Positions 12,201 to 27,200 are shown, numbered from the stretch's first letter. The stretch: 64,000 bases of DNA from Hermatobates lingyangjiaoensis (GCA_026182355.1 JAPFBL010000049.1:2436501-2500500), one strand, 5' to 3'. Notes: a model not told the origin generated them from the letters alone. Translations and numbers: made by a program.

Positions 12201-15200
12201 GATTAGGTTATTGATGAAATAATCTATAGGAAATGCGGGACGGGGCTATATATATAAAGATATATACATATTGTAGGGTAAAAATATACATAATAAATGT
12301 AAACATAATAAATATACATATGAACTAAAATTTTCAAAAAAACACAGAAAAGAAAATCACTGAAACTCACTCCTATATTTCGATGTCCTCGTTGTCAGGA
12401 ATAGATGTGAATCACTCCAAAGGCTGATAAGGACTGGCTGGAGTTCAAACAGAAGGACTTAAACAGTGTAAGCAAAGAAAAAAGACTAAAATGAAGGAAC
12501 AATTAACGATTGAGGTTAAGCCCAGGAACAGATCTACCCCACAGAAGACTAATAAGTGCTTCTTCTGAAGCTCTCAGAGTGACTTTCGAATTAGTCTCAT
12601 CAATCTGCCTCAGGACCTGTACACAGAAACAGTCATTGAAATTGAGTCCGTGAGAACTCGCATGAGTAGCAACTGAAAAGTCACTGCGTTTGCCAACGGG
12701 ACGACCTGTCATAATTTATACGCAGGCTGAGATTGGTGGACGCTATACCCATATAAAAGGAATCACACTGGGTGCAATCCAAATGGTAAATGCAGTTACC
12801 AGAGGTTCAAGAAGTCTTGTGAGCGATAGGGTAGGTGCGTTTACTATGGAAGGAGGTAAAGGAAAGAACGGGATTTGATGATAGGACAAGTAAGACTTCC
12901 ACATTGACGTCTTATACCACCTAATACCACCAGCAGTATTAGGAGGCTTAGGGGAAGAGATGAGAGAAGGTAGATAGAAGATTAGCAGGCTTGCTGTAGG
13001 AAATGGAAATGGATGTCTTCCTCTGAAGACAGAAGAAGTGCAGGAGGAAGAAGAAAGTACAGGGGGAAACTCTTTGATAACTGCACCCAGCCTATGCGTA
13101 CCAGGAAAATAAGTGGTGAGGATGAAAGTAGAGTCACCGCCATCTCTACTAGGACTAGAATTATGATATCCATCAGCAGGGGTCATACAATTATCGTCTG
13201 ACCGAGGTCGTACTCGTAATTTTATTAATAATCGAGTAGTCCCTGCTGATGAACATTATAATTCTGGTCCTAGTAGAGATCACAGTGACTCTACTTTCCT
13301 CCTCACCATATTTTCTTAGTACTCATAGGCTGGGCGCAATTATCAAGGATTTTTCCTCTATACTTTCTTCTTCCTCCTGCACTTCTTCTGTCTTCAGAGA
13401 GGCACATTCCATTTCCTGCCGCAAACCTGCAAATCATTGATCTATCTTCTCTCACATCTTTTCTTCTAAGCCTCCTAATACTTCTTGTGGTATGGTTCAA
13501 TGTGGACGTCTTACTTGTTCTATAATCAAATCCCGTTCTTTCCTTTACCTCCTTCCATAGTAAACGCACCTACCCTATTGCTCACAAGACTTCTTGTACC
13601 TATGGTAACTGCGTTTACCGTTTGGACTGCACCCAGTGTGATTCCTTTTTTGTGAGTATAGCGTCCACCAAACTCAGCCTGCGTATAAATAATCACAGGT
13701 CGTCCGTTAGCAAACGCAATGACCTTCCAGTTGCTACTCATGTCAGTTCTCATGGACTCAGTTCATTTTTAATTTTTATTTTTATTTTAGTTTTAGTTTG
13801 TTTTTTTACAAGTTGTTATTAGTTTTTAATGTTTTTTAGTTAAATGTTTTTATTCATTTAATCTTTATTTGGCTTTTATTTCTTTATCTTCCTTGTCTCC
13901 CCTCCCTCCGGAAGTTGGCTATACTATTTGAGTGCTTCTGTTTGAACTCCAGCCAGTTGTTATCAGCCTTTGGTGCGATTCAGATCTATTTCTGACGGCG
14001 AAGACATAGAAATATAAAAGTGAGTTTCAGAGATTTTCTTTTCTGTGAATTCTTTTGAAAATTCTAGTTGATTCAGTTCGAAGAATTGTTTTATCTAATC
14101 GTTTATATATATATATATATATATATATCCTGAATAAAAGCATCAGTTCTGCTTAATTTTAGAAATCAGAATAACTTGAGGTGATATTTAATTTATAATC
14201 CTTTTGAGTAGATTGAGGCCCTAAGCTTTAAATTGTGTTTAAAACCGGTACTGTTTATATGTATGTATTTTTAGATGGAAGTATTTATATGTATGTAATT
14301 TTAGATTATTAATCAAAATTACATAAGGAAGTATTCATTTATTAATGGAGGTAAAATAGATAATAGATGAGTAAATTAATCTTTGATATTAGGGGTCATG
14401 GTAGCCCAGTAGTTAACTGACTTGCCCCTGGTATGGGAGATCTGGAGTTCGTAGATCCTCTGACACTAGTTTTTTGCATCTATTTAAATTGTTTGCACAC
14501 TGTCCTTCAGACAGGATGTAAAGCTTCAGTCCCAAGCCTGCACGATGCCAGGCTCTTGTTAAAGTGTCACGATCTCAACTATAAATGAACTTGATATAAG
14601 TAAAACATGGGCTCCTGCTCTAGAATCACCTGTTGTTCGGTATATTCAGGACTGCTAAACAAGGTTCATTTGCAGCCTGTTTACTTGGTCAATGACCTCC
14701 CTAGACTACTACTGATCTTTGGAATTTCTCATAATGTATGGATAAATTTTCTTACTTCTTAGATCAGTTTTTAAAGAAAATACAAAAAAATAGACTGAAA
14801 AAATGTGTATATCTGAGTTAATTGTTTTTATTTTCTATGAAATTTTATTCAAAAATATGTAATAAAGTAAAGTAATAAAGTGATAAGAAGATGTTCAAAT
14901 AGTTGTGACAAAAATCATCAAACATTTAAATCAAAGGTTAGGCTTCTAGCCAAGTAGTTGGCACAATTCTTTGGTTGTGTGTTATATGTTGATATAATTA
15001 TAAATTTAACAAATGATAATTTATCAATTTCCTTTTGTTAAAGTTGATTGTCCGCACCCTACTTGTACTGGCCATGGTGTTTGTGCAGAAGGTATTTGTA
15101 TTTGTAAAAAAGGATGGAAAGGAAGTGATTGCAGTGTAACTGATAGTGATGCCCTACAGTGTCTTCCAGACTGCTCAGGACATGGAAAGTTTGATGTAGA

Positions 15201-18200
15201 AATGCAGACTTGCTCCTGTGACCCAATGTGGTCAGGGGAAGACTGCTCCAGAGGTGAGAGGCGAAAGCATTTCATAGGTAGGACTTCCCTCCTTTCCCAC
15301 TCTATCCCAATATCCTTCCTACAACTCCTCTTTAAAAATAATTCCCAATATATGTATGAAATAATTGTTACAAAGAGAAGTTGCGTTTCTTATTTTACCC
15401 AAATTAAACAAAGAACAGATTCAGTCATTTTTTTTCGATATTTAAGTAAACAAAAAGGAAGTATTTTTATTCAAATAATTTTTTCTAAGTGATAAGATTT
15501 TGTTAACAAAAGTAGTAAAATAGTCCTTTCATAAACTTAGACACTTTAATTAAAGAATTAGTAAAACCTTACCAATTATAAAAATTATATTTTTTTATTA
15601 TCGTTAGCTAACCTTGAGAATAACCAAAATATTAATGAAGACTGTCATAAAATTAATAAACAAAAATAAATATGTAGTAATTTAAAAATTATATATTTCT
15701 TGAATAAAAATTACCCCACAACAACAAAAATCTTTATCATTATGGTTACATCTAAAAATAGATCAGCAGAAATTGTAAGTAGAAATTGTTACAACAAAAT
15801 TCCTTCCTCAAAGTTTTTGTAGAAGGAAAAACTATATTTATGAATCGGTAGTGTCAAATAATGCTGAAGAATTACATCATGTTAGAATTATATTCCTGGT
15901 TCTAATGTTTTACATTAGATTTTAAATAACACAAACATATTATATCTGTTCTATTATGTAATGTAAAAAGTGAAATTATGCTCCGTTATTACTTTGCAGA
16001 ACTCTGTGATTTGGACTGTGGAGCTCATGGACATTGTGTTGGCGATGCCTGTTCTTGTAATCCTGGATGGTCTGGAGAATATTGCAATATGAAACAATGT
16101 GACCCTCGGTAAGATAATTTTATACGTTAATATATTTTGCTGATTTGTTACTTCATAGCAACTTATCAATTCTGTTAATGACGAAAGTCAACAAAACATG
16201 GACATCATTTACATCATTTGTAAAGTGTGTTTTCATTATATTTACAAGCTGTTGTTAATAGATGCAGGTTTTATTTTGTTGATGAAAAGGGTCATTTGAA
16301 TCAAAATATAACTATAAATGATTTTTTTTTCAATGATTAAAAACAAATAAAATGCTTCAATTAAACTTGGTGTGTTACACAAATTATTTCTGCCACATTC
16401 GGTTACTAACGTGTGATGGTGTCTACTTAGTTGATGTAAAAGTAATTGTTCCAGATTTTAAAAAGGAACTTGCATCAGTATTTTTAAAATTCTTTATCTT
16501 TAAGATAAAAACGGTAATAAGATACATAATAAATTAATTTCGCCTGTTTTTGTATTTGATTTTAAGCATAATTACAAATAAAGTCATGATGTGCAATATC
16601 TTTGTTTACAAGTGTTCAATTTTTAACATAATGTAAGACGGATAATCTTACACTCACTTACTAGTTAACTGAAAACTCTAATCTATCTCTTCTTCAAACA
16701 ATAATTGACATTGAAATATCTTGTATTTCTTTAAATTGGATACTAGTAAATTTTGTGGTATTTTAATTCAAAAGTTTATTTGTATTAGAGAAATAACTGT
16801 GCATAAGATGCCCGTAATTATAATTTTGTTGAACAAAAAAGCATTCAGTGAATTTTATGAATTCCCATATATTAGAATATCTACTCCTTCATCAAAAATT
16901 AATTTCTTCATGAATAGTTAAATTAAATTTGGCTCCTTAAATTTTTTTATGTCCATTTTGTTGTATATTCAAGTTTATTAACAATGAAGAAAAGTTTCAT
17001 GGGTGATTTAAATATTTTCAGGTTGCTCATTCAGTGATCTTTTCGTTTTAAGTTTAACTTTAACTATCTATTAGTGGTCTAATTAACATTGATTTCAGTT
17101 GTAATGAACATGGTCAGTGTAAAAATGGAACATGTCTTTGCGTTACTGGTTGGAATGGTAAGCATTGTACTCTGGAAGGATGTCCTAAGAGCTGTTCAAG
17201 TCACGGTCAGTGTCGTGTAAATAATGATGGACAATGGGAATGTCGCTGCTTCGAAGGTTGGGATGGAAGAGACTGCAGTGTCCTACTGGAACAAATTTGC
17301 AGTGATGGAAAGGATAATGATAAAGGTACTATTACTTATGTAATAATGTTCCCCATTAATGCCTTTCGCTTTAAACAAAATTGTGAAAGTACAGTTGGAA
17401 TATTTAAAAAAGAATTTATTTTAATAAAGCAAGTATTTTCATTTGTTTGAAATTAATTCAATTTGATCCACTTGAATTTAAGTGATCAAATCATAATTAA
17501 ATCATAATTAAATTAAATATTTTTGACGAATCACCTCCTTTAGTCTATTTAAATGAATAAATATCCCTGTTAAATTAAAATCAATTTAAATATGCATGCA
17601 AAAACAAACAAGTGAACAAAAACCATTATCTAATGAAAAGATTAGCTAGTTAGTGTTTTTAATACTCGTATACCAGTGGTTTAATAAAACTTGAGTCCAT
17701 GATTAATCCACCTCCTCGGAGAGTTTGTATGTCTATTGGCTTCTATATTGTTTAGTGCTTTGAATATAATTAACAAATTAATACAATACAAATTTTAAGA
17801 TTACTCTATAAAAGGAATCAGTGTGTTTTGTCAAGTACCTTTTGTATTCTTTGGCAAACCCCTAATAGTATTAGAAATATGACAGTCTGCTCTGAACCGA
17901 CTGCTTGGTGACAGACTTATTATCAGGTTCGATGGTATCTGAGAACTATTCTCTAATTTCAAATCCAGGACAACCCTTCGAATTATAATTTTTAAAATAC
18001 GAGAATTATGTATGTTATACTGAATAATTATTATTATATTAATTATTTCTACTTTACTAAACATATTTTGTACAGGAATATTATAACTAATATTCTAACT
18101 TACTGTTTTTATTTTATTCTAAAAGAAAACAGTTTTTTGAAGATTTCGATTCTATAGAATGATGTAGTGCTACTTTCATTAGTGTACATGTTTAATTAAA

Positions 18201-21200
18201 CTTATAATTTAGCCATTACCAAAATCAAGAACCATGAAGTACATTCAGATTTATTCATTGACTTGCGTATTGGTGACTAGTGATCATGTTTTAATGTTGC
18301 ACTCTGTTATAGGAAAATATGACAGTAAATATTGTAAAATCTTTACTACAAATATTTATCCAAATGCGTTTGTTTTACAAAGTCCACAAGAAATTTAATT
18401 CAATGCCTTGAATGTTTCAAGATGCTATAAATTCTCTTTTTAGATGGTTTAACCGATTGTGAAGATCCTGAGTGCTGCTCAAATCATATCTGCCGCAGTA
18501 GTTTGCTGTGTGTTTCGGCCCCGAAGCCTATTGATATTCTATTGAGGAAACAACCTCCTGCAATCACTGCATCTTTCTTTGAAAGAATGAAATTTTTAAT
18601 AGAAGAAGGCAGTTTGCAGAATTATGCTCGCCAAGAATCGTTTAATGAAAGGTAACTACTATATTGTCATAAATATAAATGTAATACAACGTTTGAGATT
18701 GTATAAATATTTGTTGTTGACACATTACAAAAGTGGTTTAAAACAAATAAATATTTTACCGTATCACTGGAATAAATCATCAGATTGTGTCCTCAAATAT
18801 TTTACAATAATATTTTATCATATTTTAGGCTCAATGATGATTCAGTTATTTAATGTTAATGATTGTATCAGTTTTTCTTTATTGTTGCTTTTGTGCCCTA
18901 TGTGAAATCTCTCATCCTACTCTCATTTACACACCATATACTTGAATTAATCCTCATCTTTAAAAGTGATACTTAACATTACTAGTTATCATGAAAAATT
19001 CCTTTTTGTTTTATACAACTAGTGCTTATGGAGTATGCAAAAATTTAAAATGTCGACACTAACATACTTTCAACATTTTTTATGAAAAAAAAAATTAAAA
19101 ATTAGTGAATGGAAAATAAAGTAATTTGTTCAAAATAAAGATATAATTGTAATGCATATAATATGAAGTCGCCCTTAAAATTACTAACATGATATTGGCA
19201 TTTTCTTAATGCTGCTAGTGCTTTTTGGAACCACTTCAATGCGAGGTAAGGTGACATTTGTTGGGTCACTTGATTAAATAAAATTTATTTTGGATCTCTA
19301 TAATTATCTGTCAATTCTTTTGCCATATATTATATAATTTTAAAACATTGAATGAGAAATATTGCTGGCAGATAATAATAAGATTCAATTAAAAATTTGT
19401 CAGCATGTATATCTATATATTTTCTTCGTACTGTACCAAGTTGGTAGAAATAAAAAAAAGTCCAAATAAACTAAACTAGAGTTTTCATAATTGCGTGTTT
19501 ACGTGTTATATTGTTTTGCTTATACATAATTTGGAAAATATTTGACTGAATGTCATTCAGATATCAAGTTAGCAGTTTAGAATAGGACACAAATGATATG
19601 TTTTGTGCATGTTTCAAACAATCCCTCACCACATTTCCTACATGCCTTGATGTCCTACCTAACCCTGTGTATCGTGATTTTTTAGTTTGCTTTTTGTAGT
19701 TTTTCTTTACTTATGCAGATATAATTGACTAATAAACTAAAAACAATATTTTTATGAATAAACATCATAATATTAACAATCCTTAAAAATATTAGACCTA
19801 ATATTTACAGTAGTTTCATAATTTTTTCAATTTTTAGTTAAATTTTCCCTCAGAATTTATATTCCAAAATATTTTCTCTCTGAAGCTGTTTTATGTGAAT
19901 AAAACTATTACGATGTAACTTTTTCATTTGTTAGTTGAGCTCACATAGTTTAATTCACTGAGAGTTTATTGAGTGGGTTTGATCTGATTTTTTGAACATA
20001 ATGTCATTTACAATTGTTGAATTATTTAACATTAATTATTATATTGTAATAAGGATGAATTAACGATTACTTCCTATGAATAGTATGATTACTATTGATT
20101 TAAATGACTGGCAGATATTATTTATTGTATGTCTAATATATGAGTAATAGTTAGTGTCATATTTCCTCCAATTTCAGTAATTTTTAAAAGATTACTTTGG
20201 CCTATTTGTTCGATGGCAAATAAATAATGTATAGACTTAGAATTAGTTTTTTGTGAATGTGATGGAAATGTCATTAATGTTACGTCATATTAATAATTTC
20301 ATAAGTAATAGAATTGGTATCCGCTCCTGAATGGTTTAATATAATTAACTGTGTTCCAATATACATTTTAGCAGTATTGTGCTATTCATTTAAATAAAAT
20401 AGTTTTTTCATATTTACTGTATTATTTTTCTGTTGTTATTTTCTTAAAAGTAGAAATTATAGATATTTAGATTTAAAAAAAAAAGAATATTATCATGTAT
20501 TAGCATAGTTTTTTTTAGTTAATAAATGGCGTTATTAACTATTTAACATGGTGAAAATTCATTTTGAAATCGAATTACCTTTTACTTTGGTAATTTAAAT
20601 TGGTTATCTCTGTTATTGAAGTTTAATAGTTCCCGCTTTCCTTAAGAGTAAATAAATGAATTTTGTGCACTTTTTCAGTTTCAATATATTTTGTTTTGAT
20701 TTAATAGTGGTACCAGCATATGATTTGATAGACATTGTAATATTTATTATTAACTGCTTGAAAGATATTTTGTTAACGCATGTTTTTCTTCTCTAATTTG
20801 ATTGTTTGCTGCATTTTATGAATGGTTTTTAATTTATGTTTAATTATGCTGCTAATATAAAATATATTGTAACACTGTTTCATTCTGCAGATAGTATGTT
20901 TATTTAGCAGCATAAACGTAATTATTTATTTGTGTGTATAATGTGTTTTAAGCATAACACTTATTTCTGAATATTCTTTCTTAGTCGAGCTGGAGTTGTT
21001 AGAGGAAGGGTTGTTACTTCCATGGGACTTGGTTTGATGGGAGTGCGTGTTAGTACATCTACAACATTTGAAGGTTTCACTTTGACTAGAGATGATGGCT
21101 GGTTTGATCTCCTTGTCAATGGAGGAGGAGCAATCACATTACAGTTTGGTCGAAGTCCATTTAGTTCTCAAAGTTACATAATCAATGTTCCATGGAACGA

Positions 21201-24200
21201 GGCAAGTATTTTATCCAATGTGTTTTTTTAAATAATTTTCTTCTTCTAAATTTATGAGTTATTGTGAAGAACGTGTTGGCTAATTTGCTTACTACATTTC
21301 AAATTAATTTTAATTTTATAGGTTGTCATTATTGATACTGTGACAATGTGGACAAGCGATGATAAACCCCCTGGTGGTGGTTTGAGTATTTGTAGCTCCC
21401 ATGATTATGATGCTATGAAGCCCGTAGTTTTGGCTACTTGGAAGCATGGATTCCAAGGTTCATGTCCAAATAAGAGCGCAATTTTAGTAGAATCACAGGT
21501 ATACAATTATTTTACGATAAAATACTTAAAAATTCTGTTTAGTTTTTTCGAAAATACATATACATTGTTTACTCTAGGTCGTACAAGAAAGCTTCCAGAT
21601 TCCAGGAACTGGTTTAAATCTCATTTACCACAGTTCAAGAGCAGCAGGTTATTTGTCAACCATTCAGTTGCAATTGACACCAGAAACAATACCACCAAAC
21701 TTAATATTGATACATTTGCGAATAACAATTGAAGGCATATTATTCGAAAAAGTTTTTGAAGCGGATCCTGGGATAAAATTCACCTATGCTTGGAATAGAT
21801 TGAATGTGTATCGGTATGTATTTAATATGACCAATTTAAAAAAAAATGAGCAACTGGTTACAATTATTTGATTAAATATTTCAGGCAAAGGGTGTATGGT
21901 GTTACTACAGCTTATGTAAAAGTAGGTTATCAATATACAGATTGTAAAGATATTATGTGGGATGTGCAAACAACTAAATTGAGTGGTCATGACATGAGCA
22001 TATCTGAAGTTGGAGGATGGAATTTAGACATTCACCACCGCTACAATTTTCACGAAGGTATGTATCTTCCATTACTAAGCTATTGACAAACTAATGTTTT
22101 TTGGTTATATATATTAGAGAGAGAGAGAGCTATCGTATATCGATCGTAGTAAGTGTTTCATTACGTCTTGTGTAATTTTTAGTTTATATATATATATGAG
22201 TTTTTGTAAGCAGAAGCAAAACACGACTATATACATTTTATCAGAAATATTAGTAATTATTTTGCATGCAATACAAATTACATTTGTTTTCTAGGCATTT
22301 TACAGAAGGGTGATGGCACAAATATTTACTTAAAGCACAAGCCTCGTATAGTTCGTACAACTCTAGGAGATGGACATCAGCGGCCTTTGGACTGCACTGA
22401 TTGTGATGGAGCTGCAGGCACAAAGCAGAGATTACTAGCTCCTGTAGCGCTCGCTGCTTCTCCTGATGATTCAATCTATGTTGGAGATTTCAATCTCGTC
22501 CGAAGAATAATGGTTGATGGAACCGTTCGAACCGTTGTTCGATTGAAGTAAATTATTAATTATTACTTTATCAGTTGACACTTTTTGTTCTAAATTTGAA
22601 GATTACAGTTATTTTCATTTGACACTCATTTTGTCAGTTATAGAAAACATAATGGCATTATGTTTTTGATAAATTCTTACTAATGATTTTTAAAAAAATT
22701 ATAACGTTACAGCAATCATACAAATAATGCTTCATTATTTCTTTTCATATCTGTCTTATCATAACAATGGTAATATAAATGATTTTATCTCGTAATACCT
22801 GAATTTGGATACAATAGTTTCTTTATTTTTATAACTTGTAGGTCAGAAGTAATCACTCTGACTTTTTTTTTAAATTTGTGGCTCGGTATTTGATCCGTTT
22901 AATATGCTTCTCTTATGGGTTAAGGTCAACTAAATATTGTCAAAGATAAATCTGACTATTATGTGGGTCATTTATTTGTTACAGCTAACATTTTCTATTA
23001 TCCTATGGCTATACATATACAACAAAAAAAACTGTGGCCTTCCTGAAAATGTCCTATTTATTCTGTTCCTTTGGTTTGTTCTAATGTATTATTTTAACTT
23101 ATATTGGCTTATGCGAGTAAATCAATCATTCTAAACAGAAATTCCTTTTATGAGATTTTTTGAATTCCAGTTAAAATCATTTAAAGATCACTGAAACACA
23201 TATATATGCTTTAATACATTTGATGTACTTTTATTTCAGTGTGACAAAAGTAGCATATCGGTATCATATTGCAATCAGTCCTTTGGATGGTGCTCTTTAT
23301 ATTTCTGATCCTGAATCACATCAAATCCTTAAAATACGCAATCCAGATGATTTCTCTGATCCTGAACATAACTGGGAAACGACTGTTGGTTCGGGTGAAA
23401 GATGTTTACCCGGGGATGAAGCACACTGTGGAGATGGGGCTTTGGCAAGAGATGCGAAATTAGCCTATCCTAAAGGTAGTAAATTACACATCTAAGTGAT
23501 TGAAGCATGATTTAACAGTGTAGTAAATGTAAATTCCTTCCTTCTAGGAGTGGCAGTTTCCGCTGACAATGTTCTGTACTTTGCTGATGGTACAAATATA
23601 AGAATGGTGGATAGAGATGGTATAGTTACGACAGTCATTGGAAACCACATTCATAAAAGCCACTGGAAGCCAATACCTTGTGAGGGCACTCTCAATGTTG
23701 AAGAGGTAACATTTTACTTATAAAAAAACTGTCTTGGCAATTTTAGGAGTGATTGTGTCTTTTCTAAAAATTTCTATGTATAGATTTCCTGATACCGCCA
23801 GATGGAGGATAGGACGTTTATTTTGATTTCAAAATACACAAACACGAATTTGATTTCAAATTCTTGTTAGGTCTTTATATGACTCTTCTTATTATAACTT
23901 TGCAATCAGATATACAATTGACAGTTCATATAACCTGTTCATTTTAATAGTGATGTTGATGTTACAGGTTCATTTGCGTTGGCCCACTGATCTTGCAATA
24001 AATCCTTTGGATAATACACTTCACATAATCGATGATCATATGGTTTTGAAATTAACGGGTGATGGTAGAATCAAAGTGATTGCTGGTAGGCCATTGCATT
24101 GTCAAGCAAGGGGGTTGGATTCAGAACTTGCAACTCAGGCAACTTTAGTAATGCCTCAAAGTATTGCATTTGCCCCTTCAGGTGACTTATTTATTGCTGA

Positions 24201-27200
24201 AAGTGATTCACAACGGATAAACAGAGTCCGAGTTGTTGGTAAGTAGTTAACTCTAATTAATATAATTAGAACTGTTATTCAAACCTATTCAAATACAACA
24301 TTTAAATTAACTAACAGTTTAAAATAACAATAGAATTGTAGCTTTACAAATTAATAACTTATAATATACATTAATCAAATGGAAATGTAAAAATTAATTA
24401 ACCTCAAAATATCGAATGAAACATGCATTTAAATATTTCACTCTATTTCGTATCAATTTAATTAATAAACAGTTAAAAACACTCCTATTAAACATTGTTA
24501 ATATATTTATTATTAATTAGTACAGTACAGTAAACAACAAGGAATGTTTGTCTAGGCACAGATGGAAAAATAAGCCACTACGCTGGAGCAGAATCGAAAT
24601 GCAATTGTCTCGACAGAGGGTGTGATTGTTTTGAACAAGATCACTTTCTAGCTTCGACGTCGAAATTCAATACAATATCCTCAGTCATTGTTTCTCCTGA
24701 TGGCATATTACACATTGCCGATCAAGCTAATTACAGGTATTTTCTTATGACTATAAGTTAATAATGGCTACAAATTCGTTTTACTTTTAATAATTAAATC
24801 AACATAAATAATTAATATACGCAATCTAGTCTTATTTTTATCTAGTTTTTGCATTTATATATTGCTAACAGAAACTTAATTAATATTTGCCTTATCATGT
24901 ATACCAATTGTTACTTTCCAAACATCACTACATTTTTATACTCTTTCAATTGATTAATCATTTGTTTTCCGCCGTGCTTTTGATAACTAGTGTCCTTAAA
25001 ATAATATTCATTTATGGGAAGTGTAAAAATAAGGTTTATTTTTTTTTTTTAAATTTATGACTTCCCAAGCTTAAATATTTTCTTTTTTCTTTCTATAGAG
25101 TCCATTGTAAGTAATGGACAAGTAGCATTTATTTACGATTGGATATGGCATCACAAATGTTGTACTGTAATGATATCTTTAAGATAGTTACTTTAAAAAG
25201 AATAATATTCATAAATCCATTAAATAATGAAATATTAAGACTAGGTGAGTTATTCAATATATTTTACAGAATTAGATCAATCATTGCAAGCATTCCAGAA
25301 GCGAGTGGTCCTCGTGAATACAAAGTCTATTCTCCAGAAACGCAGGAGGTTTATGTTTTTAATCGATTTGGACAGCACATAGCAACAAAGAACATATTAA
25401 CCGGAGAAACCACATATACATTTACGTATAACGTTAATACCAGTAATGGAAAATTGAGTAGTGTTACAGATGCAGCTGGGAATAAAGTGTTTCTGATACG
25501 AGATTATACAAGTCAGGTAGAGTATTATTTGTCAACAGTGCTATTTTATACCATATATATAATATTTAAATGTCTCACTGAAGAAGTGAACTATTTTAGG
25601 TAAATTCCATTGAAAATACAAAAGGTCAAAAATGCCGATTGAGAATGTCAAAAATGAAACTATTAAATGAAGTTAGTACCCCTGATAATTATAATATTAC
25701 TTTTGACTATCACATTCCAACTGGATTACTAAGAAGCAAATTAGATTCTGCTGGACGATCGTATGTTTATTCATATGATGAATTTGGTCGTTTAACTGCA
25801 GCAGTCACGCCTACCGGAAAAATCATGAAGCTGTCTTTTGACCTTAGCCAGAAAGGAGCTATGGTTCAAGTATCATACGATGACCAACAACCCACAACTG
25901 TTGTCATTAAAGGTTCTTCAGTTATTACGAAATTAGGTAAGCACTAATGATTTATGCAAGGATACACGAACAGTAAAACAAAGCATACAATACAACCAAC
26001 TTTTCAAAATTTCAGTAACCGTCGTCTCTTTGACATGAAGTTTCCGGACTACCCCTTAGATGGTCAAAATTTGAAACATTGGTTGTACTGCATGCTTTCC
26101 TTCTTCTGTTCGTACTTCATTCTGTGTTTCATTGGTCCTTTGTAGCTCATTTCAAACTTAATTCATATATGTGCATAACGAGATTTCACAATAAACACTT
26201 GAAATAAAAATTAACGTCCAACCGCAATAAGAAAAGAGAACATAGTACTCTTCTCTTTTCTTATTGTGGTTGGACGTTGATAATTTCTATATACTACTTG
26301 ATTAAGTATCGACTGGGAGTAGAATAAAATCAAAATATAATTGATTTGCCAACATACAAAACCTAAATGTTAGTTTTGAACATGAAATACTAACCAATTC
26401 CTGATAATTGTCAATTCTTCTGAAGAACGAGAGCAATCACCAGTAACGTTTGCGCCTTTTCATGTTCGTTTCCAGATTTCTCCTGACATCGAATTGTGGT
26501 TCAAAATATCTATTACAGTAAATATTTTGTTCCATTCTATGCTTTATATATATATATATATATTGTTTTTTTTTAAGGTGAGGTCTTATGATTGAAACTA
26601 CTTCTCTCGCCAATGTTTCGACATATATTTATGCCATCTTCAGGACTATAACACTTTTTTACAATTAGTAATATTAATAATAAGACCCCAACCCTCAACA
26701 ACAACAAACTTATATATATATATACATGCTTTGTTGAACACGACAGAGTAGTTCCCATCTATAAGCTTCTTCTCAAGAACTTCGACTTGCCTAAAAACAG
26801 CTTTTTCGTTGTTAGAACAACGGTTAAGAATAAAGAACAAGAAACGATCCACAAAGGACAACAAATGTTTCACAGTAAGCTATAGATACAGAGTATAGAT
26901 ACGAACAAACTTACAGTCTCTAATTTTCGGTCGAACCGTCATCAGGAGAGTAGAGATTGGGACACCAACTGTTGCTTTGCAAGTGCGCTTGGTGTCCCTA
27001 TCTCTACTTTCCTGATAACGGTTCAACCTTAAATTAGAGACTGTAAGTGTGTTTCGGTCTTTACTCTGTATCTATAGTTTACTGTGAAACGTATATATAT
27101 ATATATGTTTCACAATAAACAAGTGTGGCTCTCTCATCAAGTAAATCACCATTAAAAGTGGGAAAAGAAAAAAGAGTTCTAATTTCATTTTGGTTAATAA

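Larger units (their letters stand above)
12325..14070. mobile_element. Head-to-head inverted duplication of a Penelope-like element
   Basis: The left half (12325-about 13176) and right half (about 13238-14070) are approximate reverse complements, folding about a short centre near 13205. The outer arms share a GGCTGGAGTTCAAACAGAAG-type block (12440s and reversed at 13940s) and hammerhead-like cores (12375-12398 - strand; 13992-14015 + strand). Each half carries a GIY-YIG fragment. A (TA)n tract follows at 14102-14129. It lies in teneurin intron 3. Confidence 0.75.

Noticed and set aside
21902..21990. Antisense open frames over teneurin exons
   Set aside because: They are shadows of conserved + strand coding sequence.
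25139..25269. ATG-initiated extension of the exon 17 frame
   Set aside because: It lies upstream of a good TTTTACAG acceptor, has no similarity to teneurins, and the previous exon joins at 25270 in phase.
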